From assembly GCF_900176505.1 (NCBI RefSeq), contig NZ_FWYB01000002.1:273237-337236 (forward strand): a stretch of 64,000 nt of DNA, in the 5' to 3' direction. This document shows positions 10,001 through 17,397 of this stretch, in pieces (position 1 is the first letter of the stretch; each line of letters opens with the position of its first letter). The notes under the pieces are model-generated. The model made no database searches. It saw only the letters and a list, made by a program, of their open reading frames with translations, and was not told the DNA's origin. The position numbers and the translations under genes were made by a program. The DNA is from Pedobacter nyackensis. GTDB lineage: Bacteria > Bacteroidota > Bacteroidia > Sphingobacteriales > Sphingobacteriaceae.

Positions 10001-10404
10001 TCATTTTCTAACCCATAATCCACTGCAAACTCCTTCAGCTTTTTCAGGCGCAAGGGTGCATCGAAAAACAAACGAAGCGGCTGCCTGTTCATGATGTTAT
10101 ACAGCACCTTGGCCTGGTATTCACATAATCCTTTAATAGCCGTGGAGCAGGTACATGACAACATTACGCGATCGGTAGTTTGGGTAACCGTTACCACCCT
10201 ACTGTCCATAGAAACAGTCGTCTCCGCAAAAACAGCAAAGTTTACCGCAATTTCTGCAGGCGAAAGATCATAAAAACCCTTAGCCCCGGTATCCGTACCA
10301 ATCTTATTATGTTTAAGTATATCTGATATGGATAATGCCGAAATGTTAAAGTTCTCTATAGTGTAATCATGTGTCGGGACATTGATTTCGTTCTCCACCT
10401 GCAA
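7015..10404 (-). CDS. SNF2/SWI2-family DEAD-box-type helicase (RapA/Swi2 group)
   Basis: 1129 residues. The C-terminal half carries the helicase core: Walker A 'DDMGLGKT' near residue 700, motif II 'DESQ' near 793, 'ITGTPIEN' (motif III) and the helicase C-domain with 'VFSQF', 'SLKAGGVGLNLT' and 'QAIDRTYRIGQ'. These ATPases translocate on duplex DNA and remodel protein-DNA complexes. The N-terminus has a degenerate SWIM-type zinc motif (C84-x-C86...C94), where the final ligand expected two residues on is Tyr96 rather than His. No ATG is available near the N-terminus: the frame starts with TTG at 10404 or GTG at 10398, so the exact start is uncertain. The gene stands alone between convergent and divergent neighbours. 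Confidence 0.92.
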   Translation of the reverse strand: MQVENEINVPTHDYTIENFNISALSISDILKHNKIGTDTGAKGFYDLSPAEIAVNFAVFAETTVSMDSRVVTVTQTTDRVMLSCTCSTAIKGLCEYQAKVLYNIMNRQPLRLFFDAPLRLKKLKEFAVDYGLENEGRLDDHFQMDYVKGNLEISPKVKALFPINKKTKLELGEALLPAKDGLIPVSAGLIKKDAKTIVVFSQHRFYSHLTIFLYEGLPGKDGKIKNPLKIVDPSDLIWVAENGSELKFLNGILKFQNNYNAEASESDLEALKALARNPLGLDVYMHDSKVSANISASSITPIKLKILGIDLILSVNEKGDFYEVSGRLMLEDQSLVIEDLIIRHRYFIQIDRNLYLIDNPDFLRVIDFFKKNYGKMMIHKTKFDEFYESILSKLEEKVKINYSYLKPATKTQIEEKGYDLENELIIYLSESEDFVLITPVMRYSNTEIPVLSRKQIIGKDKYGNSFKLRRDDEEELQFIANITKQHPFFEEQMDGDMKMDCFYMHRKHFLDIGWFLDAFEAWRSKGITIMGFNKLNNNNLSQYKADISIKVISGIDWFETVAKVEYNGEAISLKHLHKSIRNKSKFIKLDDGTMGILPDEWVEKFTSYFSAGEVVEDSIHTHKINYNMIAELYEEQLFDESVKDQLAIYRGKLSGPEGITPVKIPDTLNAELRGYQQDGVNWLNFLDDFNFGACLADDMGLGKTIQIIAFILSQREKSAHNTNLIVVPASLIFNWQAEVAKFAPSIKIRTIYGADRVKDIHEFDQYEIILTSYGTLLADIRFLKVYRFNYVFLDESQTIKNPDSQRYKSVRLLQSRNKVVITGTPIENNTFDLYGQLSFACPGLLGTKQQFKELYSVPIDQFKESKRAKELQQRISPFILRRTKEQVAKELPDKTEMVIYCEMGTEQREVYEAAVQDIKDYIEGVAEDELQKSSMHILQGITRLRQICNSAALLKDDKFYGNASSKMETLLEQIESKSPNHKILVFSQFVGMLDLIRKELHERGIAHEYLTGQTRNRAGAVASFQDNPEVRVFLISLKAGGVGLNLTRADYVYIVDPWWNPAVENQAIDRTYRIGQEKNVVAVRLICPDTIEDKIMKLQNTKRDLVDDLIKTETSIYKSLSKKDLLGLF

Positions 10405-10516
10405 TTTTTAATATAATCAATAAAATTCTAAAATACGTCGCGATCTTTTTAAATCGGTTTAATAATCTGTTTATTTGTATTTAACAAACACACACACAAA
10501 TATAAACTTCATTACT

Positions 10517-10885
10517 ATGCTCCTCAGTATTTTAAATTCCATTTTTTGCATTGCCTTTATTTTATTCGCATATGTAAACCTAAATGACGGCGATTCCTGG
10601 CTTTGGGTGCCCATTTATATGATTGCATCCATTTGTTGTGGATTTGCCATATTTAAACTTTTTTACCCTACAGTATACCTGGTAGCCATATCTTTCTACC
10701 TGGTTTATGCTACGTTTTTGTTTTTTGCTAAAGATGGGGTGCGCGACTGGATCGTTCAGTATAAAACCCCGAGTCTTGTTGAAAGCATGCAGGCTACAAA
10801 ACCTTATATAGAAAAAACCAGAGAGTTTTTCGGCCTGCTGATCATTAGCGGAGCGTTGGCCATAAACTATTTCTTAGCTTGTTAA
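10517..10885 (+). CDS. TMEM220-like small membrane protein
   Basis: 122 residues with four hydrophobic segments and a 'FAYVNLNDGDSWLW' stretch after the first helix, which resembles the 'NDPD..W' signature of the TMEM220 family. The function of that family is unknown. The frame is open from 10475, but that start is less likely: ATG at 10517 begins directly with the first membrane helix (MLLSILNS). It ends 13 bp before eboA, so it is likely co-transcribed with the ebo cluster and may be a membrane partner of it; that link is inference from position only. Confidence 0.6.
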   Translation: MLLSILNSIFCIAFILFAYVNLNDGDSWLWVPIYMIASICCGFAIFKLFYPTVYLVAISFYLVYATFLFFAKDGVRDWIVQYKTPSLVESMQATKPYIEKTREFFGLLIISGALAINYFLAC

Positions 10886-10898
10886 CCAGGAGATCATC

Positions 10899-11609
10899 AT
10901 GCCTTTAATAGATATTCAGGACTTAAAAAAACTTAACCAACTGCTTTGGAACATTCTTAAAAAGAACCTCAACACAGCAGCAATAGAATGGATCCAGCAT
11001 AAAATCACGCTGATTGTTGCCGAAGATAAATCAGTTCAACTACAGCTGTGCTTTGCTCATCTTCCACGCATTGCCTCAAAAAAAAGCATAAACGTCCTTG
11101 ATGAGGAAGTGCAGCAGATTAATGACCTGTTACCCGGTTTCGTGATCCACGACTGGACCACTGACAAGCTATCAAGGGTATGGCTTTTAATGCAACTGCC
11201 CCCAGACAACAAAGAAACCTATATTAAAAAAATTAACGGATTATTTGCCGCAGCAGAAATGAATGAGCAAATTGCCTTATACTCGGCCCTTCCGCTTTAT
11301 TTTTATCCTGAAGAATGGATTTCAAGGTGCGAAGAAGGTATAAGAAGTAATATCGGAACGGTATTGGAAGCCATTATGTACGATAACCCTTATCCTGCAA
11401 AATTCCTCTCTGAACCTTCATGGAACCAACTGGTGCTAAAAGCTTTTTTCACAGAAAAGGAAGTGAATAAAATCTACGGACTCTATGAAAGGGCCAATGC
11501 TGCACTTACTGAAACGTTACAGGATTATATACAGGAGCGACTCGCTGCACACAGAACGGTAGCGCCGGAGATTTATCAATTGACACAACAAACTGAAACC
11601 ACAAAATAA
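10899..11609 (+). CDS. eboA: EboA-like protein, first gene of the ebo cluster
   Basis: 236 residues, soluble, no signal peptide and no catalytic motif that I recognise; helical and Leu-rich, with a 'PLYFYPEEW' segment at about residue 130. The name comes from position and overall resemblance: EboA-domain proteins head clusters with the exact gene order that follows here (TatD-like, UbiA-like, dehydroquinate-synthase-like, TIM barrel, phosphodiesterase-like). An AGGAG sequence lies 7 bp before the ATG. In cyanobacteria the ebo cluster is needed to deliver scytonemin precursors to the periplasm; what EboA does is unknown. Confidence 0.75.
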   Translation: MPLIDIQDLKKLNQLLWNILKKNLNTAAIEWIQHKITLIVAEDKSVQLQLCFAHLPRIASKKSINVLDEEVQQINDLLPGFVIHDWTTDKLSRVWLLMQLPPDNKETYIKKINGLFAAAEMNEQIALYSALPLYFYPEEWISRCEEGIRSNIGTVLEAIMYDNPYPAKFLSEPSWNQLVLKAFFTEKEVNKIYGLYERANAALTETLQDYIQERLAAHRTVAPEIYQLTQQTETTK

Positions 11610-11620
11610 AACAATGAACT

Positions 11621-12607
11621 ATGTGCTGTAATGAGAATTTCGAGGAAAGAAATAAGGGAGAAAAGATACAAACTACCCTTGATCTGAACGATATAAGCGG
11701 AATGAAGTTTTTTGATCCGCATATACATATGACATCCCGCACTACGGACGACTACCAGGCCATGGCTGATGCAGGTATTGTAGCGCTGATAGAACCGGCC
11801 TTTTGGCTCGGACAACCACGTACAGGTGTAGACAGCTTTACGGATTATTACAGTAGCCTCATTGGCTGGGAAAGATTCAGATCTTCGCAATTCGGTATTA
11901 AACACTATTGCACCATCGGTTTAAACTCCCGCGAAGCGAACAACGAAAAGCTGGCCGAGCAAGTGATGGAGATTTTACCGCAGTTTATTTTTAAAGAAGG
12001 TGTAGTGGGTATTGGCGAAATTGGCTTTGACGACCAGACCGCAGCAGAAGAAAAATATTACCGCTTACAATTGAACCTGGGGCTGGAAGCCGGACTACCG
12101 GTACAGATTCACACGCCACACCGCGATAAGAAAAAAGGTACACAAAGGAGCATGGATATTGCTATTGAGCAAGGCTTAGCTCCGCATATGGTTATCGTGG
12201 ATCATAACAACGAGGAAACAGTAAAAGAGGTGCTCGACAGAGGCTTCTGGGCAGCATTTACCATTTACCCCTTTACAAAAATGGGCAATGAGCGCATGGT
12301 AGAAGTGGTTAAACAATATGGTTCGGAAAGAATCATGATCAACTCTGCGGCCGACTGGGGTATCAGCGATCCTTTAGCCATTCCTAAAACTGCGGCTTTA
12401 ATGAAAAGATCGGGCATCAGTTTAGCAGATATTGAATTGGTTACTTATCGCAACGCCATTACCGCCTTCGCGCAAAGTGGACAGATTGATGAGAATGACT
12501 TTACTGCCGTTAAAAATATTGATCAAAGCCAGAAGTTTGCCAGCAATTCCATTTTACGTGGTGGCCAACAACCAAGAATAGACAAAAATTCAATCATCAT
12601 CTCCTAA
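11621..12607 (+). CDS. eboB: TatD-family metal-dependent hydrolase, EboB-like
   Basis: 328 residues with an amidohydrolase/TatD fold. The metal motif is 'FDPHIHM' (H34, H36), followed by 'GIGEIGFDD' (Glu ligand), 'QIHTPHR', 'VIVDHNN' and 'SAADWGISDP' (late Asp). These match the metal ligands of TatD/PHP-type hydrolases. TatD proteins are generally nucleases or esterases, but this one belongs to the ebo group and its substrate is unknown. The frame allows ATG at 11621, 11 bp after the eboA stop; an internal ATG at 11702 would begin just before the metal motif and is less likely. There is no clear ribosome binding site. Confidence 0.82.
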   Translation: MCCNENFEERNKGEKIQTTLDLNDISGMKFFDPHIHMTSRTTDDYQAMADAGIVALIEPAFWLGQPRTGVDSFTDYYSSLIGWERFRSSQFGIKHYCTIGLNSREANNEKLAEQVMEILPQFIFKEGVVGIGEIGFDDQTAAEEKYYRLQLNLGLEAGLPVQIHTPHRDKKKGTQRSMDIAIEQGLAPHMVIVDHNNEETVKEVLDRGFWAAFTIYPFTKMGNERMVEVVKQYGSERIMINSAADWGISDPLAIPKTAALMKRSGISLADIELVTYRNAITAFAQSGQIDENDFTAVKNIDQSQKFASNSILRGGQQPRIDKNSIIIS

Positions 12608-12614
12608 ACATATC

Positions 12615-13529
12615 ATGAACAAACTATTAGGTTACCTGAGGCTTATGCGCCCGGCCAATGTGGTTACAGCTGTCGCCGATGTACTGGCCGGTATGGCCAT
12701 TGCAGGTTATTTTTTCCAGGTAGCATCCGAAAACACAGGCTTAAACACTGGCTTGCAGATTTCTTTACTCCCTGTAATTCTCTTATGTATATCAACCATT
12801 GGCCTTTACAGTGGCGGGATTATTTTAAATGATGTTTTTGATGCAGAACTGGACAAGATTGAACGTCCGGAACGCCCAATTCCAAGCGGATTGGTATCTA
12901 AAAAAGCCGCAACAATCTTTGGCGGCATATTTTTCTTTATCGGTATTTTTAGTGCAGGACTTTACAACGCAAATTCTCAATACCTGGCTGTGGCCATCAT
13001 GGTTTGCTGTCTGATTTATAACAGATTCCTGAAGCACAATGCTATTTTCGGACCATTAAACATGGGACTGTGCCGTGGTTTAAATTTGTTACTGGGTATC
13101 AGCATTATACCTTCAGAAATACAACATTGGTGGTTTTTAGCCATTGTTCCCATCATTTATATCGCAGCGATCACCATGATCAGCAGAGGGGAAGTACATG
13201 GAGGCCATAAAAAAACGCTTTATTATGCTGCAATAATGTATGTCGTTGTTATTGCTGCAATTTTAGTAGTGGCCCAAACGAGAAGCAACCTGCTACCTTC
13301 ACTTATTTTTATAGTGCCCTTTACCCTGATGATCTTTACTCCCTTGTTAATCGCCATCCAGGCTCCAATGAGCAAACACATTGGCAAAGCTGTAAAAGCT
13401 GGGGTTATTGCCTTAATTTTAATGAATGCGGCCTGGGCAGCTGCCTTTGGAGCATTGAACGTTGCCATTTTCATTGTCATTTTATTACCCATATCAGTAC
13501 TCTTAGGCAAAGCCTTTGCCGTTACTTAG
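12615..13529 (+). CDS. eboC: UbiA-fold prenyltransferase, EboC-like
   Basis: 304 residues with about eight membrane helices. The first Asp-rich motif of the UbiA superfamily is intact (N72-D73-x-x-D76-x-x-x-D80, then 'RPERPIPSG'). In UbiA enzymes this binds the prenyl diphosphate through Mg2+. The second motif, normally Asp-rich, reads 'SRGEVHGG' at 190-197, so the usual second Asp pair is missing. Family members attach an isoprenoid chain to an acceptor; acceptor and chain length are not known for EboC. It starts 7 bp after eboB and ends 14 bp before eboD, consistent with one operon. Confidence 0.85.
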   Translation: MNKLLGYLRLMRPANVVTAVADVLAGMAIAGYFFQVASENTGLNTGLQISLLPVILLCISTIGLYSGGIILNDVFDAELDKIERPERPIPSGLVSKKAATIFGGIFFFIGIFSAGLYNANSQYLAVAIMVCCLIYNRFLKHNAIFGPLNMGLCRGLNLLLGISIIPSEIQHWWFLAIVPIIYIAAITMISRGEVHGGHKKTLYYAAIMYVVVIAAILVVAQTRSNLLPSLIFIVPFTLMIFTPLLIAIQAPMSKHIGKAVKAGVIALILMNAAWAAAFGALNVAIFIVILLPISVLLGKAFAVT

Positions 13530-13543
13530 TCACCCTTTAACAT

Positions 13544-14722
13544 ATGAGTTATTTAGAACAGTCTTTCAGTGTAAAATTTGACTATAAAATTTACTTTACT
13601 GATTCTCTTTTTAAGAAAAAAAACACCACCCTATCCGCATTCTTTAAAGAAAGAGCAGCAACGGGAGGGCAAAAAATATATTTCGTTATTGATGAAGGAG
13701 TAGCGCTCGCGCATCCAAATCTGATTAATGACATCAAGGCTTATTTTGATCAGCATCAGGAAGTAAAACTGATCCAGGATTTCATGATCATTCCAGGTGG
13801 CGAAGCCTCCAAAAATAACACTGCGTTATTTGATCAAATTGTTAATGCAGTGGATGTGTGCGGCATCGACAGACATTCCTATATCGCGGCCATTGGCGGC
13901 GGGGCAGTGCTTGATTTAGTAGGTTATGCCGCAGCGGTTTCCCACCGGGGTATCAAACACATCCGCATCCCCACTACCGTACTTTCACAAAACGATTCGG
14001 GTATTGGCGTTAAAAATGGCATCAATTATAAAGGCAAGAAAAACTTCCTCGGCACTTTTGCACCTCCAACCGCAGTGTTTAACGATGAACAGTTTTTACA
14101 AACCTTAAGCGACAGAGATTACCGTTCGGGAATCTCTGAAGCCATAAAGGTTGCCCTGATCAAAGATCCTGAGTTCTTTAACTGGATTGAAGAGCATGCT
14201 GAAGCACTTTCCAATAGAGAAGCAGAAAGTATGGCCTACCTGATTAAACATTGCGCAAAACTGCATTTAGACCATATTTCCGGCGCAGATCCTTTTGAAA
14301 GTGGATCCGCAAGGCCTTTGGATTTTGGCCACTGGAGTGCCCATAAACAAGAGCAACTGAGCAATTTCAGTGTGTTACATGGCGAGGCCGTAGCAATGGG
14401 CATTGCCCTCGATAGTACTTATTCCTTTTTTGCCGGCTTATTAACAGAAGATAAATTGCAGCGCATCCTGAACGTACTGCTACAACTTTCATTCAACATC
14501 ACAGATTCCATTATCCAGATTCATGATGAGCAATCACCAATCTTAAAAGGATTAACAGAATTTCAGGAACACCTTGGTGGTAAGTTAACAATTACGCTGT
14601 TGACAGACCTTGGAGCCGGAAAAGAAGTCCACGAAATGGATCATCAGCTATTGATTAAAGCAAGCAACTACATAGTCGATTTCGTGACACACGGCATGGC
14701 CCTAAACGCAAGCAAAAACTAA
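13544..14722 (+). CDS. eboD: 3-dehydroquinate synthase-like enzyme, EboD
   Basis: 392 residues. It has the dehydroquinate-synthase fold: NAD-binding 'IGGGAVLD' (about 117-124), 'RIPTTVLSQNDSG', and the metal ligands Glu199 ('SEAIK'), His263/His267 ('FGHWSAH') and His279 ('LHGEAVAMG'). These catalytic residues all look intact, so it is probably an active sugar-phosphate cyclase or close relative. Dehydroquinate synthase proper makes the shikimate precursor from DAHP; the ebo version is a distinct branch and its substrate is not established. It is separated from eboE by a single base, suggesting translational coupling. Confidence 0.87.
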   Translation: MSYLEQSFSVKFDYKIYFTDSLFKKKNTTLSAFFKERAATGGQKIYFVIDEGVALAHPNLINDIKAYFDQHQEVKLIQDFMIIPGGEASKNNTALFDQIVNAVDVCGIDRHSYIAAIGGGAVLDLVGYAAAVSHRGIKHIRIPTTVLSQNDSGIGVKNGINYKGKKNFLGTFAPPTAVFNDEQFLQTLSDRDYRSGISEAIKVALIKDPEFFNWIEEHAEALSNREAESMAYLIKHCAKLHLDHISGADPFESGSARPLDFGHWSAHKQEQLSNFSVLHGEAVAMGIALDSTYSFFAGLLTEDKLQRILNVLLQLSFNITDSIIQIHDEQSPILKGLTEFQEHLGGKLTITLLTDLGAGKEVHEMDHQLLIKASNYIVDFVTHGMALNASKN

Positions 14723-14723
14723 C

Positions 14724-15929
14724 ATGAGAATAAACACGGGACATTTAACCTATTGCACAAATATCCATGCGGGCAAAAACTGGACTGAAGATTTCAATGC
14801 GTTAAAACAGCATTTTCCGGTTATCAAGCAAACTATTGCGCCTGCACAACCATTGGGTTTGGGATTAAGACTCTCAAATGAAGCCAGTCTGGAATTGCAG
14901 AACGAGGAAACCTTAATGGAATTCAAACAGTGGCTAAAGGAAAATGACGCTTATGTTTTTACCATGAACGGCTTTCCTTACGGGGATTTCCATCATGCCA
15001 TTGTTAAGGAAAATGTACATGCGCCAGACTGGACTACGTTTGAGCGCAAAGCTTATACCATAAGACTGTTCCATATCCTGAAATCATTATTGCCGGAAGG
15101 TATGGACGGAGGTATTTCTACCTCACCGCTTAGTTACAGACATTGGTTTAAAGGTGAAATAGACCTTGAGGCAGCAAAAAAAACAGCTACACTAAACATC
15201 CTTGCTGTAGTAAGGGACTTGATTACTATCTCTCAGGAAAGCGGACAGCTGCTGCACCTTGATATAGAACCTGAACCGGATGGGATACTGGAAACAGGAC
15301 GGGAGTTTATCGACTGGTATGAAAAATACCTGCTGACCTTAGGTACTCCCCTAATCGCTACAGAGTTTAAACTTTCTCCTGAGGACGCTGAACTGCTGTT
15401 AAAAAAACATGTTTGCCTTTGTTACGATGTTTGCCACTTCGCCATCGGCTATGAAGATCATGTAGCCGTATTGACCGAACTGGAACAGAAAGGCATTCAG
15501 GTTGGTAAGATCCAGATCAGCGCAGCACTAAAAGCAGATCTAAGAGGAAACGCAGCAGAGCAATCTGCTATAAAAAACAGCTTCGCCGCATTTAATGAAC
15601 CCACCTACTTACATCAGGTGGTAGCGCTAAAAGAAAATGGTTCATTGACTCGTTATCCCGACCTGCCCCAAGCGCTTGAAGATACTGAAAACGAGGCTAT
15701 ACAATGGCGTTCACATTTCCATGTTCCTATTTCCGTTAAAGAAATCGGTTTACTGCAATCGACCCAGGACGACATCACTACCCTGCTTGAACTACAAAAG
15801 AACAAGCCCTTTACCAACCACCTTGAAGTAGAAACTTATACCTGGGAGGTTTTACCTGAACAATTAAAATTACCAATTGCCCAATCCATCAGCAATGAAT
15901 TAAGCTGGGTAATTGATACACTAACATAG
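14724..15929 (+). CDS. eboE: TIM-barrel metabolite-traffic protein, EboE-like
   Basis: 401 residues resembling the sugar-phosphate isomerase/xylose-isomerase TIM-barrel group. It has 'LHLDIEPEPDGILE' (about 174-187) and 'CLCYDVCHFAIGYED' (about 230-244), which supply the acidic and His residues expected of the metal centre in that fold. No signal peptide is visible. In ebo clusters this protein is placed between the dehydroquinate-synthase-like and phosphodiesterase-like genes, as here. Reaction unknown; an isomerase or aldolase-like step is only a fold-based guess. Confidence 0.8.
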   Translation: MRINTGHLTYCTNIHAGKNWTEDFNALKQHFPVIKQTIAPAQPLGLGLRLSNEASLELQNEETLMEFKQWLKENDAYVFTMNGFPYGDFHHAIVKENVHAPDWTTFERKAYTIRLFHILKSLLPEGMDGGISTSPLSYRHWFKGEIDLEAAKKTATLNILAVVRDLITISQESGQLLHLDIEPEPDGILETGREFIDWYEKYLLTLGTPLIATEFKLSPEDAELLLKKHVCLCYDVCHFAIGYEDHVAVLTELEQKGIQVGKIQISAALKADLRGNAAEQSAIKNSFAAFNEPTYLHQVVALKENGSLTRYPDLPQALEDTENEAIQWRSHFHVPISVKEIGLLQSTQDDITTLLELQKNKPFTNHLEVETYTWEVLPEQLKLPIAQSISNELSWVIDTLT

Positions 15930-15945
15930 ATACAAGCCTTTTAAG

Positions 15946-17298
15946 ATGAAGAAAACTGTAGTAATTGATGTTGTGGGATTATCCTCAAACCTGATTGGGA
16001 AGCACACCCCTTTTTTAGATCAGTACATAAAAAGCAAGAAACTAAATACCATAACGCCCATGTTACCGGCGGTTACTACAGCAGTGCAGTCTACTTATTT
16101 AACAGGGAAACTACCTACCGATCACGGCATTGTTGGCAATGGCTGGTACGATGCAACAGATGCAGAGATAAAGTTCTGGAAGCAATCAAATAAGCTGGTG
16201 CAGGCAGAAAAGATCTGGGATAGGGCCAAAAAAGAAAACCCCGAATTTACCTGCTCAAATATGTTCTGGTGGTACAATATGTATTCCAATGCAGACTATT
16301 CGGTAACACCACGACCGAACTACCTTGCGGATGGCAGAAAAATGCCCGACTGCTATTCAGAGCCGGCAGAGTTGCGCGACATATTACAGGACAAGTTAGG
16401 TCAATTCCCCTTGTTCCAATTCTGGGGTCCTGGGGCAAACATCAAATCCTCGAGATGGATTGCCGACGCGACCATGCTGACCGACGAGATGCAGAACCCA
16501 ACTTTAACCTTAGTCTACCTACCTCACCTCGACTATTGCCTGCAAAAGTTTGGTCACAATTTCAACCACATCAGTAAGGAGTTAAATGAAATAGATGCCG
16601 TATTAAAGGACTTAATCAGCTATTACGAAAGCAAAAATGCCAACATCATAATACTTTCCGAATATGGCATAACTCCAGTAAATAAGCCTGTTCATTTAAA
16701 CCGTGCTTTCAGAGAAAACGGACTGCTGCAAATTCGAATTGAACGTGGTTTGGAATTATTGGATGCCGGCGCGTCAAAAGCATTTGTTGTTGCCGATCAT
16801 CAGATTGCCCATGTATACATCAATGATCCATCTGTAACAGAACAAGTAAAAAAAATCCTTAAAAATACCCCAGGCATTGCTTTAGTACTAGATGCCGAAG
16901 GGAAAAAAGCACATGGCATGGACCATGAGCGCGCTGGGGATTTCGTATTGGTTGCCGAACCTGAAAGCTGGTTTACCTATTACTTCTGGCTCGATGATGC
17001 AAAGGCACCAGACTATGCAAGGTGTGTAGATATCCATAAAAAACCAGGTTATGATCCTGTTGAAATGTTCATGTCCTCAAAACCCAGGGCAGCCTATAAA
17101 TTACTGAGAAAAAAAGCAGGCTTCAGGTACATTATGGACGTGATTCCTTTGGATGCAACGCTGATCAAAGGTTCGCATGGCAGCATCAATACACCTGTTG
17201 AATTCCATCCTGTTTTAATTACTGACCCCACATTAAACTCAGAAAATGTGACTGCAACAGAAGTTTATGATGTGATCTGGAAAGCTTTAAACGCTTAA
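15946..17298 (+). CDS. eboF: Alkaline-phosphatase-superfamily phosphodiesterase/pyrophosphatase, EboF-like
   Basis: 450 residues of the nucleotide pyrophosphatase/phosphodiesterase type. Visible features are the first metal Asp ('VIDVVG', D8), the nucleophile region 'PAVTTAVQ' (probable Thr44), the family tag 'HGIVGNGWY' (about 60-68), 'LPHLDY', and a late 'KGSHGS'. The metal segment that normally reads Ser-Asp-His-Gly reads Ser-Glu-Tyr-Gly at 238-241. No signal peptide is seen, so it is probably cytoplasmic. It is the last of the six ebo genes, 16 bp after eboE. Hydrolysis of a diphosphate or phosphodiester intermediate is an inference. Confidence 0.83.
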   Translation: MKKTVVIDVVGLSSNLIGKHTPFLDQYIKSKKLNTITPMLPAVTTAVQSTYLTGKLPTDHGIVGNGWYDATDAEIKFWKQSNKLVQAEKIWDRAKKENPEFTCSNMFWWYNMYSNADYSVTPRPNYLADGRKMPDCYSEPAELRDILQDKLGQFPLFQFWGPGANIKSSRWIADATMLTDEMQNPTLTLVYLPHLDYCLQKFGHNFNHISKELNEIDAVLKDLISYYESKNANIIILSEYGITPVNKPVHLNRAFRENGLLQIRIERGLELLDAGASKAFVVADHQIAHVYINDPSVTEQVKKILKNTPGIALVLDAEGKKAHGMDHERAGDFVLVAEPESWFTYYFWLDDAKAPDYARCVDIHKKPGYDPVEMFMSSKPRAAYKLLRKKAGFRYIMDVIPLDATLIKGSHGSINTPVEFHPVLITDPTLNSENVTATEVYDVIWKALNA

Positions 17299-17363
17299 TA
17301 TCCGGACAAGAAACATCATATTTTGATAATAAAAACTACATTTTATAATATAAAGAATATTGC

Positions 17364-17371
17364 TAAGTTTG
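17364..17371 (+). promoter_or_regulatory. Possible -7 promoter box of the phospholipase C gene
   Basis: TAAGTTTG matches the Bacteroidota -7 consensus TANNTTTG and lies 26 bp before the ATG. The expected upstream -33 TTTG is only approximate (a TTTT run). It suggests the gene can be transcribed apart from the ebo cluster. Confidence 0.45.
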
Positions 17372-17397
17372 GTTTTGCTAACACCAAATAAAACCAA

